A DNA stretch of 26,400 nt, from contig CAZWDR010000029.1 in the NCBI GenBank assembly GCA_964632365.1, positions 1 through 26,400 of the forward strand. The letters run 5' to 3'. This DNA is from ZC4RG30 sp964632365 (GTDB lineage: Bacteria > Pseudomonadota > Gammaproteobacteria > Steroidobacterales > Steroidobacteraceae). The notes beneath the pieces are model-generated. The model did no database searches, had not been told where the DNA came from, and was given only the letters and a program-made list of their open reading frames with translations. The position numbers and the translations under genes are program-made. Of the stretch, positions 8,209-15,918 are shown piece after piece; within the stretch, counting starts at the first letter, position 1, and every line of letters starts with the position of its first letter.

Positions 8209-9185
8209 TGCAGCCTCGCGACATCGACAGGGCCGATGCCAGGCCCCAGCGCCGGCGCATGGAATCGCCATCCATCGAGCTGTGCCCGGAAATCACGCGC
8301 GACAACGCCTTCGCGATGATGGACTGGCTGAGGGACGAAGAGGTCACGCGCTATCTGGCCGATTCGCGCAGCGTGTCCCGCGACATCGCGCAGGTCGTCA
8401 GCCGGGTGAATCTTCCGACGCTGACGCATCTGTTCAACCGGGGCGGGCGTTTCTTCATGGTCCATGACGCGGGCAAGGTCCCGGTGGGTTTCGTGCGTCT
8501 CGTCCGCCAGGGCGCTGACTATGAAATGGTGATGGTCATCGGTGACCGCGACAAGTGGGGCCGGAAACTGGGCACCAGCACGCTTCACCAGAGCCTGAGG
8601 CTGGCGTTCATCGAACTGCGGGCGGAAAGCCTGATTGCCAGGATTCACCCTGCGAACCTGTGGTCACTGCGGGCGTTCCGCAACTGCGGGTTCGTGGAGC
8701 AGGCCGGAAGCGGAACGCTGCTGACCTTCAGGCTGACCCGGGATTGCTACTTCGCGCGGTCACGCAGTGGCGCCGCGGCGCGGCCCGACATCCGCATCAC
8801 CCGGATCGACAAGGCACGGCTGCAGCAACTGATCACCGCTGCACAGGGACGTCGCGAGGCGGAGGACCCGATGCTGAGGATGCTCGAAGTCGAGGTCGAG
8901 CGTGCCATCGTGCTGCCGCCGCAGCAGGTGCCGGCGGATGTGGTGACGATGAACTCCAAAGCGCGGCTGCGCCTGAATGACCAGGTGGCTGAAGTCGCGC
9001 TGGTCTATCCGGAGCACGCCGACCGTGCATCGCAGAGCGTGTCGGTGCTCTCACCATTGGGAACTGCAGTGCTCGGCTTCAGGGAAGGGGATGTGATTGA
9101 CTGGCCCGGCGCGGAGGGCCACCTGACGATCCATATCGAGAAGGTGCTTTACCAGCCGGAGGCGGCCGGGCACTTTCACCTGTAG
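8208..9185 (+). CDS. GNAT acetyltransferase fused to Rnk (nucleoside diphosphate kinase regulator)
   Basis: 325 residues with two full domains. Residues about 22-180 form a GNAT N-acetyltransferase of the RimJ/SpeG-like type, with the acetyl-CoA loop near DKWGRKLGTS (114-123) and the IHPANLWSLRAFRNCGF segment (146-162). Residues about 195-325 match Rnk from end to end: a short helical N-part, then a GreA/B C-terminal-like fold with VPADVVTMNSKARLRL, SVSVLSPLGTAVLGFREGD and the terminal YQPEAAGHFHL. Rnk binds RNA polymerase near the secondary channel and influences nucleoside diphosphate kinase expression. The start overlaps the hss stop (TGATG), so the two are translationally coupled. An upstream in-frame start inside hss (8178) is possible but less likely. 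Acetylation of a polyamine is inferred from context only. Confidence 0.85.
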   Translation: MQPRDIDRADARPQRRRMESPSIELCPEITRDNAFAMMDWLRDEEVTRYLADSRSVSRDIAQVVSRVNLPTLTHLFNRGGRFFMVHDAGKVPVGFVRLVRQGADYEMVMVIGDRDKWGRKLGTSTLHQSLRLAFIELRAESLIARIHPANLWSLRAFRNCGFVEQAGSGTLLTFRLTRDCYFARSRSGAAARPDIRITRIDKARLQQLITAAQGRREAEDPMLRMLEVEVERAIVLPPQQVPADVVTMNSKARLRLNDQVAEVALVYPEHADRASQSVSVLSPLGTAVLGFREGDVIDWPGAEGHLTIHIEKVLYQPEAAGHFHL

Positions 9186-9200
9186 CGCGGTGGCAGGCGC

Positions 9201-9218
9201 GCCGGGGCACTTCCCGGC
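9201..9218. terminator. Hairpin after the hss operon
   Basis: GCCGGG (9201-9206) and CCCGGC (9213-9218) form a perfect stem with a six-base loop. They are enclosed by a second pair, GGTGGC (9189-9194) and GCCACC (9230-9235), so the transcript could form a nested structure 4-50 bases after the stop codon. No T-tract follows. A transcription end here is plausible but not proven. Confidence 0.4.
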
Positions 9219-9283
9219 AGGAAGGCGTCGCCACCTTGCGAGCGTCTTGCGTTCGCGCGAAGAGCAGGCGTCGCGCGGCACGC

Positions 9284-9289
9284 TAGAAT
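9284..9289 (+). promoter_or_regulatory. -10-like TAGAAT before a GTG start
   Basis: TAGAAT (five of six bases match TATAAT) is followed by six bases and then the GTG at 9296, the same spacing as at the P450 gene. No Shine-Dalgarno sequence is present in between. I see no good -35 at 16-18 bp. This suggests a leaderless transcript for the downstream methyltransferase. Confidence 0.38.
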
Positions 9290-9295
9290 CGCGGT

Positions 9296-9946
9296 GTGTT
9301 GCGTTCCGCTTCCAGATCCCTGCTTATCCGCATTGCCGCCGCACTGGGTGCCCTCGTCGTGCTCGGCGCGATCGCGATGGCCATGCGCTGCGCGTCGCCA
9401 GCCCGTGCGAGCTGCTCGCTGACAACGCTGTTCGGCGGCGAGCCGCAGCTCGACGTGCCTTATGTCACGACGCGGCCCGAGACCATCGACCTGATGCTGG
9501 AGATGGGCGAGGTGGGCCCGGATGACTATGTGATCGACCTCGGCACTGGCGATGGCCGCATCCTGATCGCCGCGGCCCGCGAGCGCGGCGCCAGGGGGCT
9601 GGGCGTCGACATCGATCCGGTGATGATCCGGCGTGCGCAGGCGAACGCGCGGCGCGCCGGGGTGGAGGACCGCGTGACCTTCGCGGTGCGCGACCTGTTC
9701 GACACGCCGCTGCACGAGGCGGACGTGGTCACGATGTACCTGCTGCCCGCGGTGAACCTGCGGCTGCGGCCGCGCCTGCTGGCCGAGCTGCCACCCGGTG
9801 CGCGGGTAGTCAGCCATGCGTGGGACATGGGGGACTGGGAGCCGGAGGACACGCGGCGCGCAGGGGGCGCCGTGGTCCATCGCTGGACCATTCCGGCGCG
9901 AACCGGCGATGCGCCGGAGGCGCAGGCGTCGCGCACCGTGGAGTAA
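9296..9946 (+). CDS. Membrane-anchored class I SAM methyltransferase (FAM173-like)
   Basis: 216 residues starting at GTG. Residues about 8-30 are a hydrophobic anchor or signal segment. The catalytic domain follows: VTTRPETIDLMLEMGEV, SAM motif I VIDLGTGDGRILIAAA (about 77-92), motif II acid GVDIDP (about 102-107), then DVVTMYLLPAVNLRLRPRL and SHAWDMGDWEPED. This combination resembles the FAM173/ATPSCKMT-like protein lysine methyltransferases, but bacterial members are uncharacterised as far as I know. The anchor suggests a membrane-associated substrate. If the N-terminus is cleaved or the domain faces the periplasm, SAM would be unavailable, so I expect the catalytic domain to face the cytoplasm. 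It converges on minE with a 63-bp gap. Confidence 0.8.
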   Translation: MLRSASRSLLIRIAAALGALVVLGAIAMAMRCASPARASCSLTTLFGGEPQLDVPYVTTRPETIDLMLEMGEVGPDDYVIDLGTGDGRILIAAARERGARGLGVDIDPVMIRRAQANARRAGVEDRVTFAVRDLFDTPLHEADVVTMYLLPAVNLRLRPRLLAELPPGARVVSHAWDMGDWEPEDTRRAGGAVVHRWTIPARTGDAPEAQASRTVE

Positions 9947-10009
9947 TCGCCGTCGGCGGACGCGGCTCGCGCGGCCTGCAGTCGGCCCGCCCTCCGCACC
10001 GACCGCAGT

Positions 10010-10267
10010 TCAGCCGATGGCCTTGCCAGGCAGCGACACCGACAGCTCGAGCACCTCCTGGCCTTCCTCCCGCTCGAGATTCACCTTCACCGCGTCCGGC
10101 TCGACATTCACGTACTTGCGGATCACCTCGAGCAGCTCACGGCGCAGCAGCGGCAGGTAATCGGGCGCGTGGCGGGTGCTGCGCTCCTGCGCGACGATGA
10201 TGCGCAGGCGTTCCTTGGCGACGCTGGCGGTGGGCGGATTGCGTTTGAAAAGATCCAGCAGTCTCAT
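10010..10267 (-). CDS. minE: Cell division topological specificity factor MinE
   Basis: 85 residues. The N-terminal membrane-targeting and anti-MinCD part is MRLLDLFKRNP followed by SVAKERLRIIVAQER (about 15-29), and the C-terminal topological-specificity domain (about 35-85) contains LPLLRRELLEVIRKYV. MinE stimulates the MinD ATPase and drives the pole-to-pole oscillation that keeps the Z-ring at mid-cell. The start is the ATG at 10267, because GGAGG (10278-10274) lies six bases upstream. A TTG at 10273 would leave no spacing. The gene begins two bases after the minD stop, so it is coupled to minD. Confidence 0.95.
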   Translation of the reverse strand: MRLLDLFKRNPPTASVAKERLRIIVAQERSTRHAPDYLPLLRRELLEVIRKYVNVEPDAVKVNLEREEGQEVLELSVSLPGKAIG

Positions 10268-10269
10268 GT

Positions 10270-11082
10270 TCAACCTCCGAACACGCGTGCGAAGAATCCT
10301 TTCTTCGGTTCATCGATGAAGCGCAGCGGCAGCTCGGCGCCGAGCAGGCGCTCGACGGCGTCAATGTAGGCCTGCGACACGTCTGTTCCTTCGTTCAGGA
10401 TGACCGGGGTGCCGGCATTCGATGCCGACAGCACGTCGGCCGACTCGGGGATGACGCCGATCACGTCCAGCCCCAGGATCTCCTTCACATCGGTCACGCT
10501 GAGCATCTCGCCGGCCGCGACGCGCCGCGCGCTGTAGCGCGTCAGCAGCAGGTGCTCCTTCACGCCGCCTTCGCCCTTCTCGGCGCGCTCGGTCTTGCTG
10601 GCCAGCAGGCCCAGGATGCGGTCTGAATCGCGCACCGAGGAGACTTCCGGGTTCACCACCACCACGGCGCGGTCGGCGTAATACATCGCCAGGTGCGCGC
10701 CCTTCTCGATGCCCGCAGGCGAGTCGCAGATGATGTAGTCGAAACCCTCGGCGATCAGCTCGTCGAGCACCTTGCGCACGCCCTCGAGCGTCAGCGCGTC
10801 CTTGTCGCGGGTCTGCGAGGCGGCCAGGATGAACAGGGTCTCCTGCCGCTTGTCCTTGATCAGCGCCTGCTTCAGCGTGCAATCGCCCTGGATCACGTTG
10901 ACGAAGTCATAAACGACCCGTCGTTCGCAGCCCATGATGAGGTCGAGGTTGCGCAGGCCGATGTCGAAGTCGATCACGGCCACCTTCTTGCCCTTGCGCG
11001 CCAGCCCGCTCGACAGGCTGGCCGAGGTGGTCGTCTTGCCGACGCCGCCCTTGCCTGAAGTCACGACGATGATTTCGGTCAC
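10270..11082 (-). CDS. minD: Septum site-determining ATPase MinD
   Basis: 270 residues, standard length. The deviant Walker A motif SGKGGVGKT has the signature lysine Lys11 and P-loop Lys16. Switch I/II segments are present as VIDFDIGLRNLD (about 37-48) and ICDSPAGIE (about 117-125). The C-terminus FFARVFGG, preceded by basic residues, is the amphipathic membrane-targeting helix. MinD dimerises with ATP on the inner membrane, recruits MinC to block FtsZ and is displaced by MinE. It lies 36 bp after minC and is followed at once by minE. Nothing unusual is visible. Confidence 0.97.
   Translation of the reverse strand: MTEIIVVTSGKGGVGKTTTSASLSSGLARKGKKVAVIDFDIGLRNLDLIMGCERRVVYDFVNVIQGDCTLKQALIKDKRQETLFILAASQTRDKDALTLEGVRKVLDELIAEGFDYIICDSPAGIEKGAHLAMYYADRAVVVVNPEVSSVRDSDRILGLLASKTERAEKGEGGVKEHLLLTRYSARRVAAGEMLSVTDVKEILGLDVIGVIPESADVLSASNAGTPVILNEGTDVSQAYIDAVERLLGAELPLRFIDEPKKGFFARVFGG
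10274..10278 (-). promoter_or_regulatory. Shine-Dalgarno sequence of minE inside the end of minD
   Basis: GGAGG on the minus strand lies within the last codons of minD and six bases before the minE ATG at 10267. It decides the start against the in-frame TTG at 10273. Confidence 0.8.
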
Positions 11083-11118
11083 TTGTGGGTTTCTTCCATT
11101 GGATGTTGGGATGGAGGG

Positions 11119-11901
11119 TCAGCCGTCGAGGCGCGCGAGGCGCAGTTCCTCGCCGACCAGCAAGGCCTGCACCGGATGCCCGGCCAGTTCCGCCGGCATC
11201 TGCTCGAATATCCTGAACACGCCGGCCACCGCGATCAGCTCGGGCCGGAACTCGTGCACGAACACGCGCGCGCCTGTGTCGCCGCGCACTCCGGCCATCG
11301 CACGGCCGCGCAGCGCGCCATAGATGTGCACGCAGCCATCGGCCATCACTTCGGCGCCCGCGCCGACGGAGGCGGTGATGACCAGATCGCGCTCGCGCGC
11401 ATACAGGCGCTGGCCCGAGCGCACCGGCTGGGTGTGGATCAGGGCCGGGGGCGCCGGTGCAGCAGCTGCCACCGGAGCCGGGGACGGCGCAGGCGCGGAC
11501 GCGGCCGCGGCCGGCGGCGCGGCGGCAGGCGGGGAGGGAGCGGCGGGGCGCGGCGTGGCTGCGCCCTGCGACCGGAACCCGGCGATCACCGGCAGTTCCA
11601 TGGCCTGCGCCAGACTGGCGCTGGCTGGTCCCTCGGTCAGACCGATCACGCGCATGCCGCCGCGACGCACCGCCTCGACCACCTCGCGCATCTGCGCGAC
11701 GCCGGGTTCAGTTTCCAGTTCCCGCAGGTCGAGGCAGATCGCCGTCTGCTGGAAGAACTGGGGTGCGCTCGCCAGCTTGCCGGTCAGCTCGTCGAGGATG
11801 GCGCCCGGATCGATGGTGCGCAGCTTCATCTGCAACAGACCCACCTGGGCGTATCGGATGTCCAGCGCAGGCTTCTGCGCGGCTTCAGCAGTCGTGCTCA
11901 T
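11119..11901 (-). CDS. minC: Septum site-determining protein MinC
   Basis: 260 residues. The N-terminal FtsZ-inhibiting domain covers about 10-110. A linker of almost pure Ala/Pro/Ser follows (about 112-153), and then the C-terminal beta-helix domain (about 155-255) that binds MinD and FtsZ, with RSGQRLYARERDLVI, GAEVMADGCVHIYGALRGRA and AGVRGDTGARVF. The linker is longer than in Escherichia coli MinC. First gene of minCDE. The start has no clear Shine-Dalgarno sequence; a TACACT lies ten bases before the ATG. The 112-bp spacer to the SDR gene probably holds the operon promoter. Confidence 0.94.
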   Translation of the reverse strand: MSTTAEAAQKPALDIRYAQVGLLQMKLRTIDPGAILDELTGKLASAPQFFQQTAICLDLRELETEPGVAQMREVVEAVRRGGMRVIGLTEGPASASLAQAMELPVIAGFRSQGAATPRPAAPSPPAAAPPAAAASAPAPSPAPVAAAAPAPPALIHTQPVRSGQRLYARERDLVITASVGAGAEVMADGCVHIYGALRGRAMAGVRGDTGARVFVHEFRPELIAVAGVFRIFEQMPAELAGHPVQALLVGEELRLARLDG

Positions 11902-11911
11902 CGGGGCTGCG

Positions 11912-11917
11912 AGTGTA
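11912..11917 (-). promoter_or_regulatory. -10-like TACACT before minC
   Basis: On the minus strand TACACT (four of six bases match TATAAT) ends ten bases before the minC ATG at 11901, so the mRNA leader would be only a few bases. No -35 with good spacing is obvious, so support is weaker than for the P450 and methyltransferase cases. Confidence 0.3.
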
Positions 11918-12013
11918 CCGGAGCAGTCCGCCCGCGGGGCACTGTACGGGATGCAACAGCGCGCGGTGCACAGTGCCGGCCCGCTGCTGCGCGAAGAGCA
12001 GAGGCGGGGCCGA

Positions 12014-13027
12014 TCAGCCCTGCGCGACTCCGCTTTGCGGGGCCACCGGCTTCAGCATGCCCTGTTCGATATACCAGGCCGCGGTCCGCGCGATGCCTTC
12101 GGCGCTCGAGACGGTGGGTTCGTAGCCCAGCAGGTTGCGCGCCCTCGAGCAGTCGAATTCGCGGTGGTGCTTGAAGAACGAAACGCGTCGCCGGTGCAGT
12201 GGCGGATCGATGCCGAACGGGATGCAGACCATCTCGCACAACGCGGCCAGCGCGTTCACCGGCGCCAGGGGGATGCGCAGCCCGGACACCTTGACGTCCA
12301 GCACCCGCCCGATCTGCTGCACGACCTCTGCCAGTTTCGGGGCGTCCGGCCCCGCGAGGATGAACGCATTGCCGAGCGCTTCGGGCCGTTGCCCGCACAG
12401 TGCGATGCCGCGCGCCAGATCGTCCGCGTGCACCAGGTGCAGGCGGTTCTGTCCTCCCCCGATGATCCGGAACACGCGCCGCTGGATGCTGCTGAACAGC
12501 TTCAGCAGCCGCGTATCGCCTTCCCCGTAGCACATTGCCGGGCGGAAAATCACCACCGGCTGGCCGGCGCGCATGGCATCCCGGGCGCGCTGCTCGCCCT
12601 CGAGCTTGGTGCGCTGGTAGATATCGGCGGGCCGGAACGGGGAATCCTCGTTGGCGGGCGGGGCGAGCACGTTGCCGTGCACGCCGACGGTCGAACAGTG
12701 GACGACGCGCTCGCACCCATGATGTCGGGCCGCGGCGAGCACATGCTCCACGGCCGTGACGTTCACTTCGCGGTAATAGCTGTCCGGATGCCCGGCCGTG
12801 CGGAAGACGGCGGCCAGGTGATACACCTGGTCACAGCCTGCAGCGGCGCGGCTTACATCACTGGAATTCGTCAGCTCCCCGACGCAGATTTCCATGCCAT
12901 CGGCTTCCAGTTGGCCGTACTGGCTGCCAGGCCTCACCAACGCCCGGACCTGATGCCCCTGCCGTTGAAGCAGCCGCGCAAGATGGCCTCCATTGAAGCC
13001 TGTGGCACCTGTGACCAGCATTTTCAT
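12014..13027 (-). CDS. NAD(P)-dependent epimerase/dehydratase (extended SDR)
   Basis: 337 residues. The N-terminal Rossmann motif is GATGFNGG (7-14). Family blocks follow: VYHLAA (near 68), the catalytic Ser/Thr in HCSTVGVHG, and the YxxxK pair in IYQRTKLEGE, then IFRPAMCYGEGD. Family members oxidise or reduce sugars, flavonoid-like ketones or 3-beta-hydroxysteroids; the substrate cannot be named. The start is the ATG at 13027, directly before MLVTG; an open frame upstream to 13171 gives a sequence unlike the family and is not used. The gene sits between the amine-oxidation operon, which ends 177 bp upstream at 13205, and minC. I do not see a strong Shine-Dalgarno sequence. The 13028-13204 spacer holds nothing else I can support. 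Confidence 0.87.
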   Translation of the reverse strand: MKMLVTGATGFNGGHLARLLQRQGHQVRALVRPGSQYGQLEADGMEICVGELTNSSDVSRAAAGCDQVYHLAAVFRTAGHPDSYYREVNVTAVEHVLAAARHHGCERVVHCSTVGVHGNVLAPPANEDSPFRPADIYQRTKLEGEQRARDAMRAGQPVVIFRPAMCYGEGDTRLLKLFSSIQRRVFRIIGGGQNRLHLVHADDLARGIALCGQRPEALGNAFILAGPDAPKLAEVVQQIGRVLDVKVSGLRIPLAPVNALAALCEMVCIPFGIDPPLHRRRVSFFKHHREFDCSRARNLLGYEPTVSSAEGIARTAAWYIEQGMLKPVAPQSGVAQG

Positions 13028-13204
13028 AGTTCGAGAATCCGTCCCGGCGCGGGTGGGAATACCTGCCGCCGACATGCTTGTTTGGCAATCGTGAAAGCGG
13101 GCGCAGAGTATCCGATTTGTCCGGCGCCGCGGGGTGGAACATCCTCCCGCACGGGCGGAAAAGCATGGCAATGACTGGTTTTTTCAATATGCGGATGAAC
13201 AGCC

Positions 13205-15424
13205 TCAGGCCGAATAGCCGAGGTTGCTCAGCGGCAGCTCGCGGATGCGTTCCCCCGTGAGCGTGAACAGCGCATTGCACACCGCGGGGGCCAGCGGCGG
13301 CAGCGGCGGTTCGCCGCAGCCCACTGGGGTTCGGTCGCTCTCGATGAAGAATGCGTTGATGCGCGGGGGCGCGGCGGGCATGCGCAGCAGCGGATACTGG
13401 TCGAAGTTGCCCTGCTGCACGCGGCCGTTCTCGATGTCGATGCGCTGTCCCATCATGGCCGACAGCGCATCGACGATGCAGCTCTGCACCTGCGCCTCCG
13501 CGCCACTGCGGTTGAGCACCGGTCCGATGTCGCCCACGGCCGTCACCTCATGCACCTGCACGCGCTTGCCCGCTCCGAGGCTGACGCGCGCGATCTCGGC
13601 GAAATGGCCGCGATGCGAGAAATGGAAGGCGAGCCCCAGGGCCTGACCGCTGGGCTGCGGTTTACCCCAGCCGGCCCGGCGCGCGACTTCTTCGAGCACT
13701 GCGATGGCGCGGACCGGATCCAGCTCATTGTCCGGAATCGGGCCTGCGGCAGGCGGCGCGCCGCGCAACACCTCGGTCAGGAACTCCAGATGGTCCCGGC
13801 CCGCCGCCACCGCGAGCTCGTGCAGGAAGCCCTGCATCACGAAGGCCCAGGAATGTGAGCCGGGCGCACGCCATGGCCCGAACGCGGTGCCAACCGGCAG
13901 CAGCGTCTGCGTGACGCGGTGATGGCGCACATGCGGTGTCGGGAATTCAGCCGGCCGCAGTGCGCCGCCGGCCACCGGCGCGGTGCCGTCGAGGGTCATG
14001 CTGATGAAATGGTTCTGCCAGCCCACCAGGCGGCCATCGGTGTCCAGCCACGCGTCAAGCGCATGGAACCCGCCAGCGCGGTAATAGTCGTGGCGCATGT
14101 CGTCTTCGCGCGTCCACAGCAGCTTCACCGGTGCGCTGACCTCGCGCGAGATCACGGCCGCCTCGCAGACATAGTCGTTCACCAGCCGACGGCCGAAGCC
14201 GCCGCCGATGCGCGTCACATGCAGCGTCACCTGCGAGGGCGCGATGCCCAGCGAGCCGCTGACCGCAGCAATGGCTGCGGTCGCGTTCTGCGTCGGTGCC
14301 CACAGTTCGATCTGGCCGTCCTTCCACCACGCGGTCGCATTCTGCGGCTCCAGCGGCGCATGGGCCGCCATTGCATAGGCATAGAAGGCGCTGATGCGCC
14401 GGGCCTGCAGCGCATCGACATCACCGGCCTCGGTGAGGGTCACCGGGCCGCGCTGTCCGGTGCGGGCGAGTTCCTCCGCGGTCTGGCGCAACGTGCTCCA
14501 GCTTTCCTTCGCGGCATCCGTCTCGTCCCAGACCACGCGCAGCTTGCGGCGCGCGCTGAGCACGGCCCAGGTTGAAGTGCCGACGATGGCGACGCCGGGC
14601 GGCTCCTTCGCGTCGCGGATCGCCGCGGCGGTGGGCCAGCCACGCACGAAGAACGCGGCGCGAACGCCCGGCAGCGCGCGGATCTCCTCGAGGTTGGCGC
14701 TGACGGGGCGGCCGCCCCGCGCCGGACAGCGTTCCAGCGTCGCATGCAGCATGCCGGGCAGGTCGACGTCGATGCCGAACACCGGCTGGCCGGTGACGAA
14801 GGCGAGGTTGTCCACCCCGCCGACGCGTGTTCCCAGCAGTGCGAAGTCCGCGCGCTTCTTCAGCACCAGCGATGCGGGATCGGGCACGGGCTGGCGCGCG
14901 GCATCGGCGGCGAGACTGGCGTAGCTGAGCCGCCGCCCCGATGAGCCATGCAGCACCTGGCCGGAGGCAGTCACCAGTTCTTCTGCCGGCACCCGCCAGC
15001 GGGCCGCCGCAGCGGCCACCAGCATGGCGCGCGCCGTGGCGCCGGCGATGCGCAGGCGGTCCCAGTTGGTCGGCGTGGAATTGGAGCCGCCGGAGCCCTG
15101 CGGTCCATAGACCTCTGCCACGGGCGCCTGCTCCACGCGCACCTGTGACCAGTCCGCATCCAGCTCCTCCGCCAGGATCATGCCGAAGGTGGTCTTGATG
15201 CCCTGGCCGCAGTCCGGGTTCTTCGCAAACAGCACGATGGTGCCATCCGGCCCGATGCGCACATAGGCATTGAGCGACTCATCCGCTGCGGCGGCGGGGC
15301 CGGCAACCGCGCCGCCGAATTCGGCCGCCGATGCCGACCCGCCGGGCAGGAACTCCAGCGTGAATGCGCCTGCGGCGCTGGCCGCCACGCGCAGGAAGGC
15401 GCGCCGGTGAAGCCCGTGGGTCAT
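13205..15424 (-). CDS. Tat-exported molybdenum hydroxylase large subunit (IorB-like, xanthine dehydrogenase family)
   Basis: 739 residues. A twin-arginine signal (HRRAFLRVAASAAGAF, about 6-21) predicts folded export to the periplasm. The body matches single-chain CoxL/IorB-type Mo-binding subunits: CGQGIKTTFGMILAEELDADW, GSGGSNST, APLEPQNATA, RIGGGFGRR, FGPWRAPGSH, and near the C-terminus GCGEPPLPPLAPAVCNALF. The last block holds the catalytic glutamate of the GxGE motif. Relatives hydroxylate N-heterocycles or oxidise aldehydes with molybdopterin cytosine dinucleotide. The usual small [2Fe-2S] subunit (IorA type) is not encoded in the window. Instead its start overlaps the stop of a c-type cytochrome gene (ATGA), which suggests direct electron transfer to that cytochrome. 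Oxidation of the aldehyde made by the amine dehydrogenase is my inference. Confidence 0.88.
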   Translation of the reverse strand: MTHGLHRRAFLRVAASAAGAFTLEFLPGGSASAAEFGGAVAGPAAAADESLNAYVRIGPDGTIVLFAKNPDCGQGIKTTFGMILAEELDADWSQVRVEQAPVAEVYGPQGSGGSNSTPTNWDRLRIAGATARAMLVAAAAARWRVPAEELVTASGQVLHGSSGRRLSYASLAADAARQPVPDPASLVLKKRADFALLGTRVGGVDNLAFVTGQPVFGIDVDLPGMLHATLERCPARGGRPVSANLEEIRALPGVRAAFFVRGWPTAAAIRDAKEPPGVAIVGTSTWAVLSARRKLRVVWDETDAAKESWSTLRQTAEELARTGQRGPVTLTEAGDVDALQARRISAFYAYAMAAHAPLEPQNATAWWKDGQIELWAPTQNATAAIAAVSGSLGIAPSQVTLHVTRIGGGFGRRLVNDYVCEAAVISREVSAPVKLLWTREDDMRHDYYRAGGFHALDAWLDTDGRLVGWQNHFISMTLDGTAPVAGGALRPAEFPTPHVRHHRVTQTLLPVGTAFGPWRAPGSHSWAFVMQGFLHELAVAAGRDHLEFLTEVLRGAPPAAGPIPDNELDPVRAIAVLEEVARRAGWGKPQPSGQALGLAFHFSHRGHFAEIARVSLGAGKRVQVHEVTAVGDIGPVLNRSGAEAQVQSCIVDALSAMMGQRIDIENGRVQQGNFDQYPLLRMPAAPPRINAFFIESDRTPVGCGEPPLPPLAPAVCNALFTLTGERIRELPLSNLGYSA

Positions 15425-15918
15425 TCATCCTCCCACTGGTACGGTGGCAACGTGTGGCCGCGGGTTTTCAGGCGCTGGCGCATCGCCCGCCGCTCGGCCA
15501 CCGCATCCGCCAATGGTCGCGCGCGCAGGCTGGCCACTTCCTCCGGCGTATAGGGCGCGAACCCGGCGGGTAGCCGCTGCTCGCCCAGCTCCAGCAGCAT
15601 GTAGTTCAGTACGCTCGCCGTTTCCGCATCGTCCATGCCGGCGGTGGCCACACCGCCGACATTCACCAGATAGGCGCGGCCCATGCGGTCGTGCAGGAAC
15701 ACACCCATGTCGCGGTTCAGTGGCGGCACCGGCGCCATGCCGCCATCGCCGCCACCACCCTCGCCGTCAAAACCATGGCAGCCGGCGCAGAACAGGATGT
15801 ACTGCTCGCGCGGCGTGACCTTGGTCACGCCGGCGGGCAGCGCGCCAGCCACCAGCAGCCCGGACAGCAGCACCGGACCGCAGGACAGCCACGCGAAGCT
15901 GGCGCGCGCCCTGCGCAT
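15421..15918 (-). CDS. Periplasmic monohaem c-type cytochrome
   Basis: 165 residues. An N-terminal hydrophobic signal or anchor (about 7-30) precedes the haem site CAGCH (44-48). A glycine-rich loop (GEGGGGDGG) and Met-containing segments follow, and Met61, Met71 or Met95 could be the sixth ligand. After the cytochrome fold there is a basic, helical tail (about 124-165). The start at 15918 overlaps the stop of the TTQ light-chain gene (TGATG), and its own stop overlaps the Mo-subunit start (ATGA). The three proteins are therefore made together, and the cytochrome is the obvious electron acceptor for one or both enzymes. No amicyanin or azurin gene takes this place. The open frame extends upstream to 15990, but only by overlapping the light chain. 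Confidence 0.87.
   Translation of the reverse strand: MRRARASFAWLSCGPVLLSGLLVAGALPAGVTKVTPREQYILFCAGCHGFDGEGGGGDGGMAPVPPLNRDMGVFLHDRMGRAYLVNVGGVATAGMDDAETASVLNYMLLELGEQRLPAGFAPYTPEEVASLRARPLADAVAERRAMRQRLKTRGHTLPPYQWEDE

Noticed and set aside
11468..11566. GC-rich repetitive stretch in minC as a possible tandem repeat element
   Set aside because: It encodes the Ala/Pro/Ser linker between the two MinC domains and is explained by codon bias.
13028..13171. 48-residue N-terminal extension of the SDR protein
   Set aside because: Extended SDR proteins begin a few residues before GATGxxG, as with the ATG at 13027. The extension has no signal-peptide character.
11324..13174. 616-codon open frame on the plus strand opposite minC and the SDR gene
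   Set aside because: It is antisense to two recognisable genes. Its translation is Arg/Ala/Gly-rich with low-complexity runs from the minC linker, and shows no family motif.
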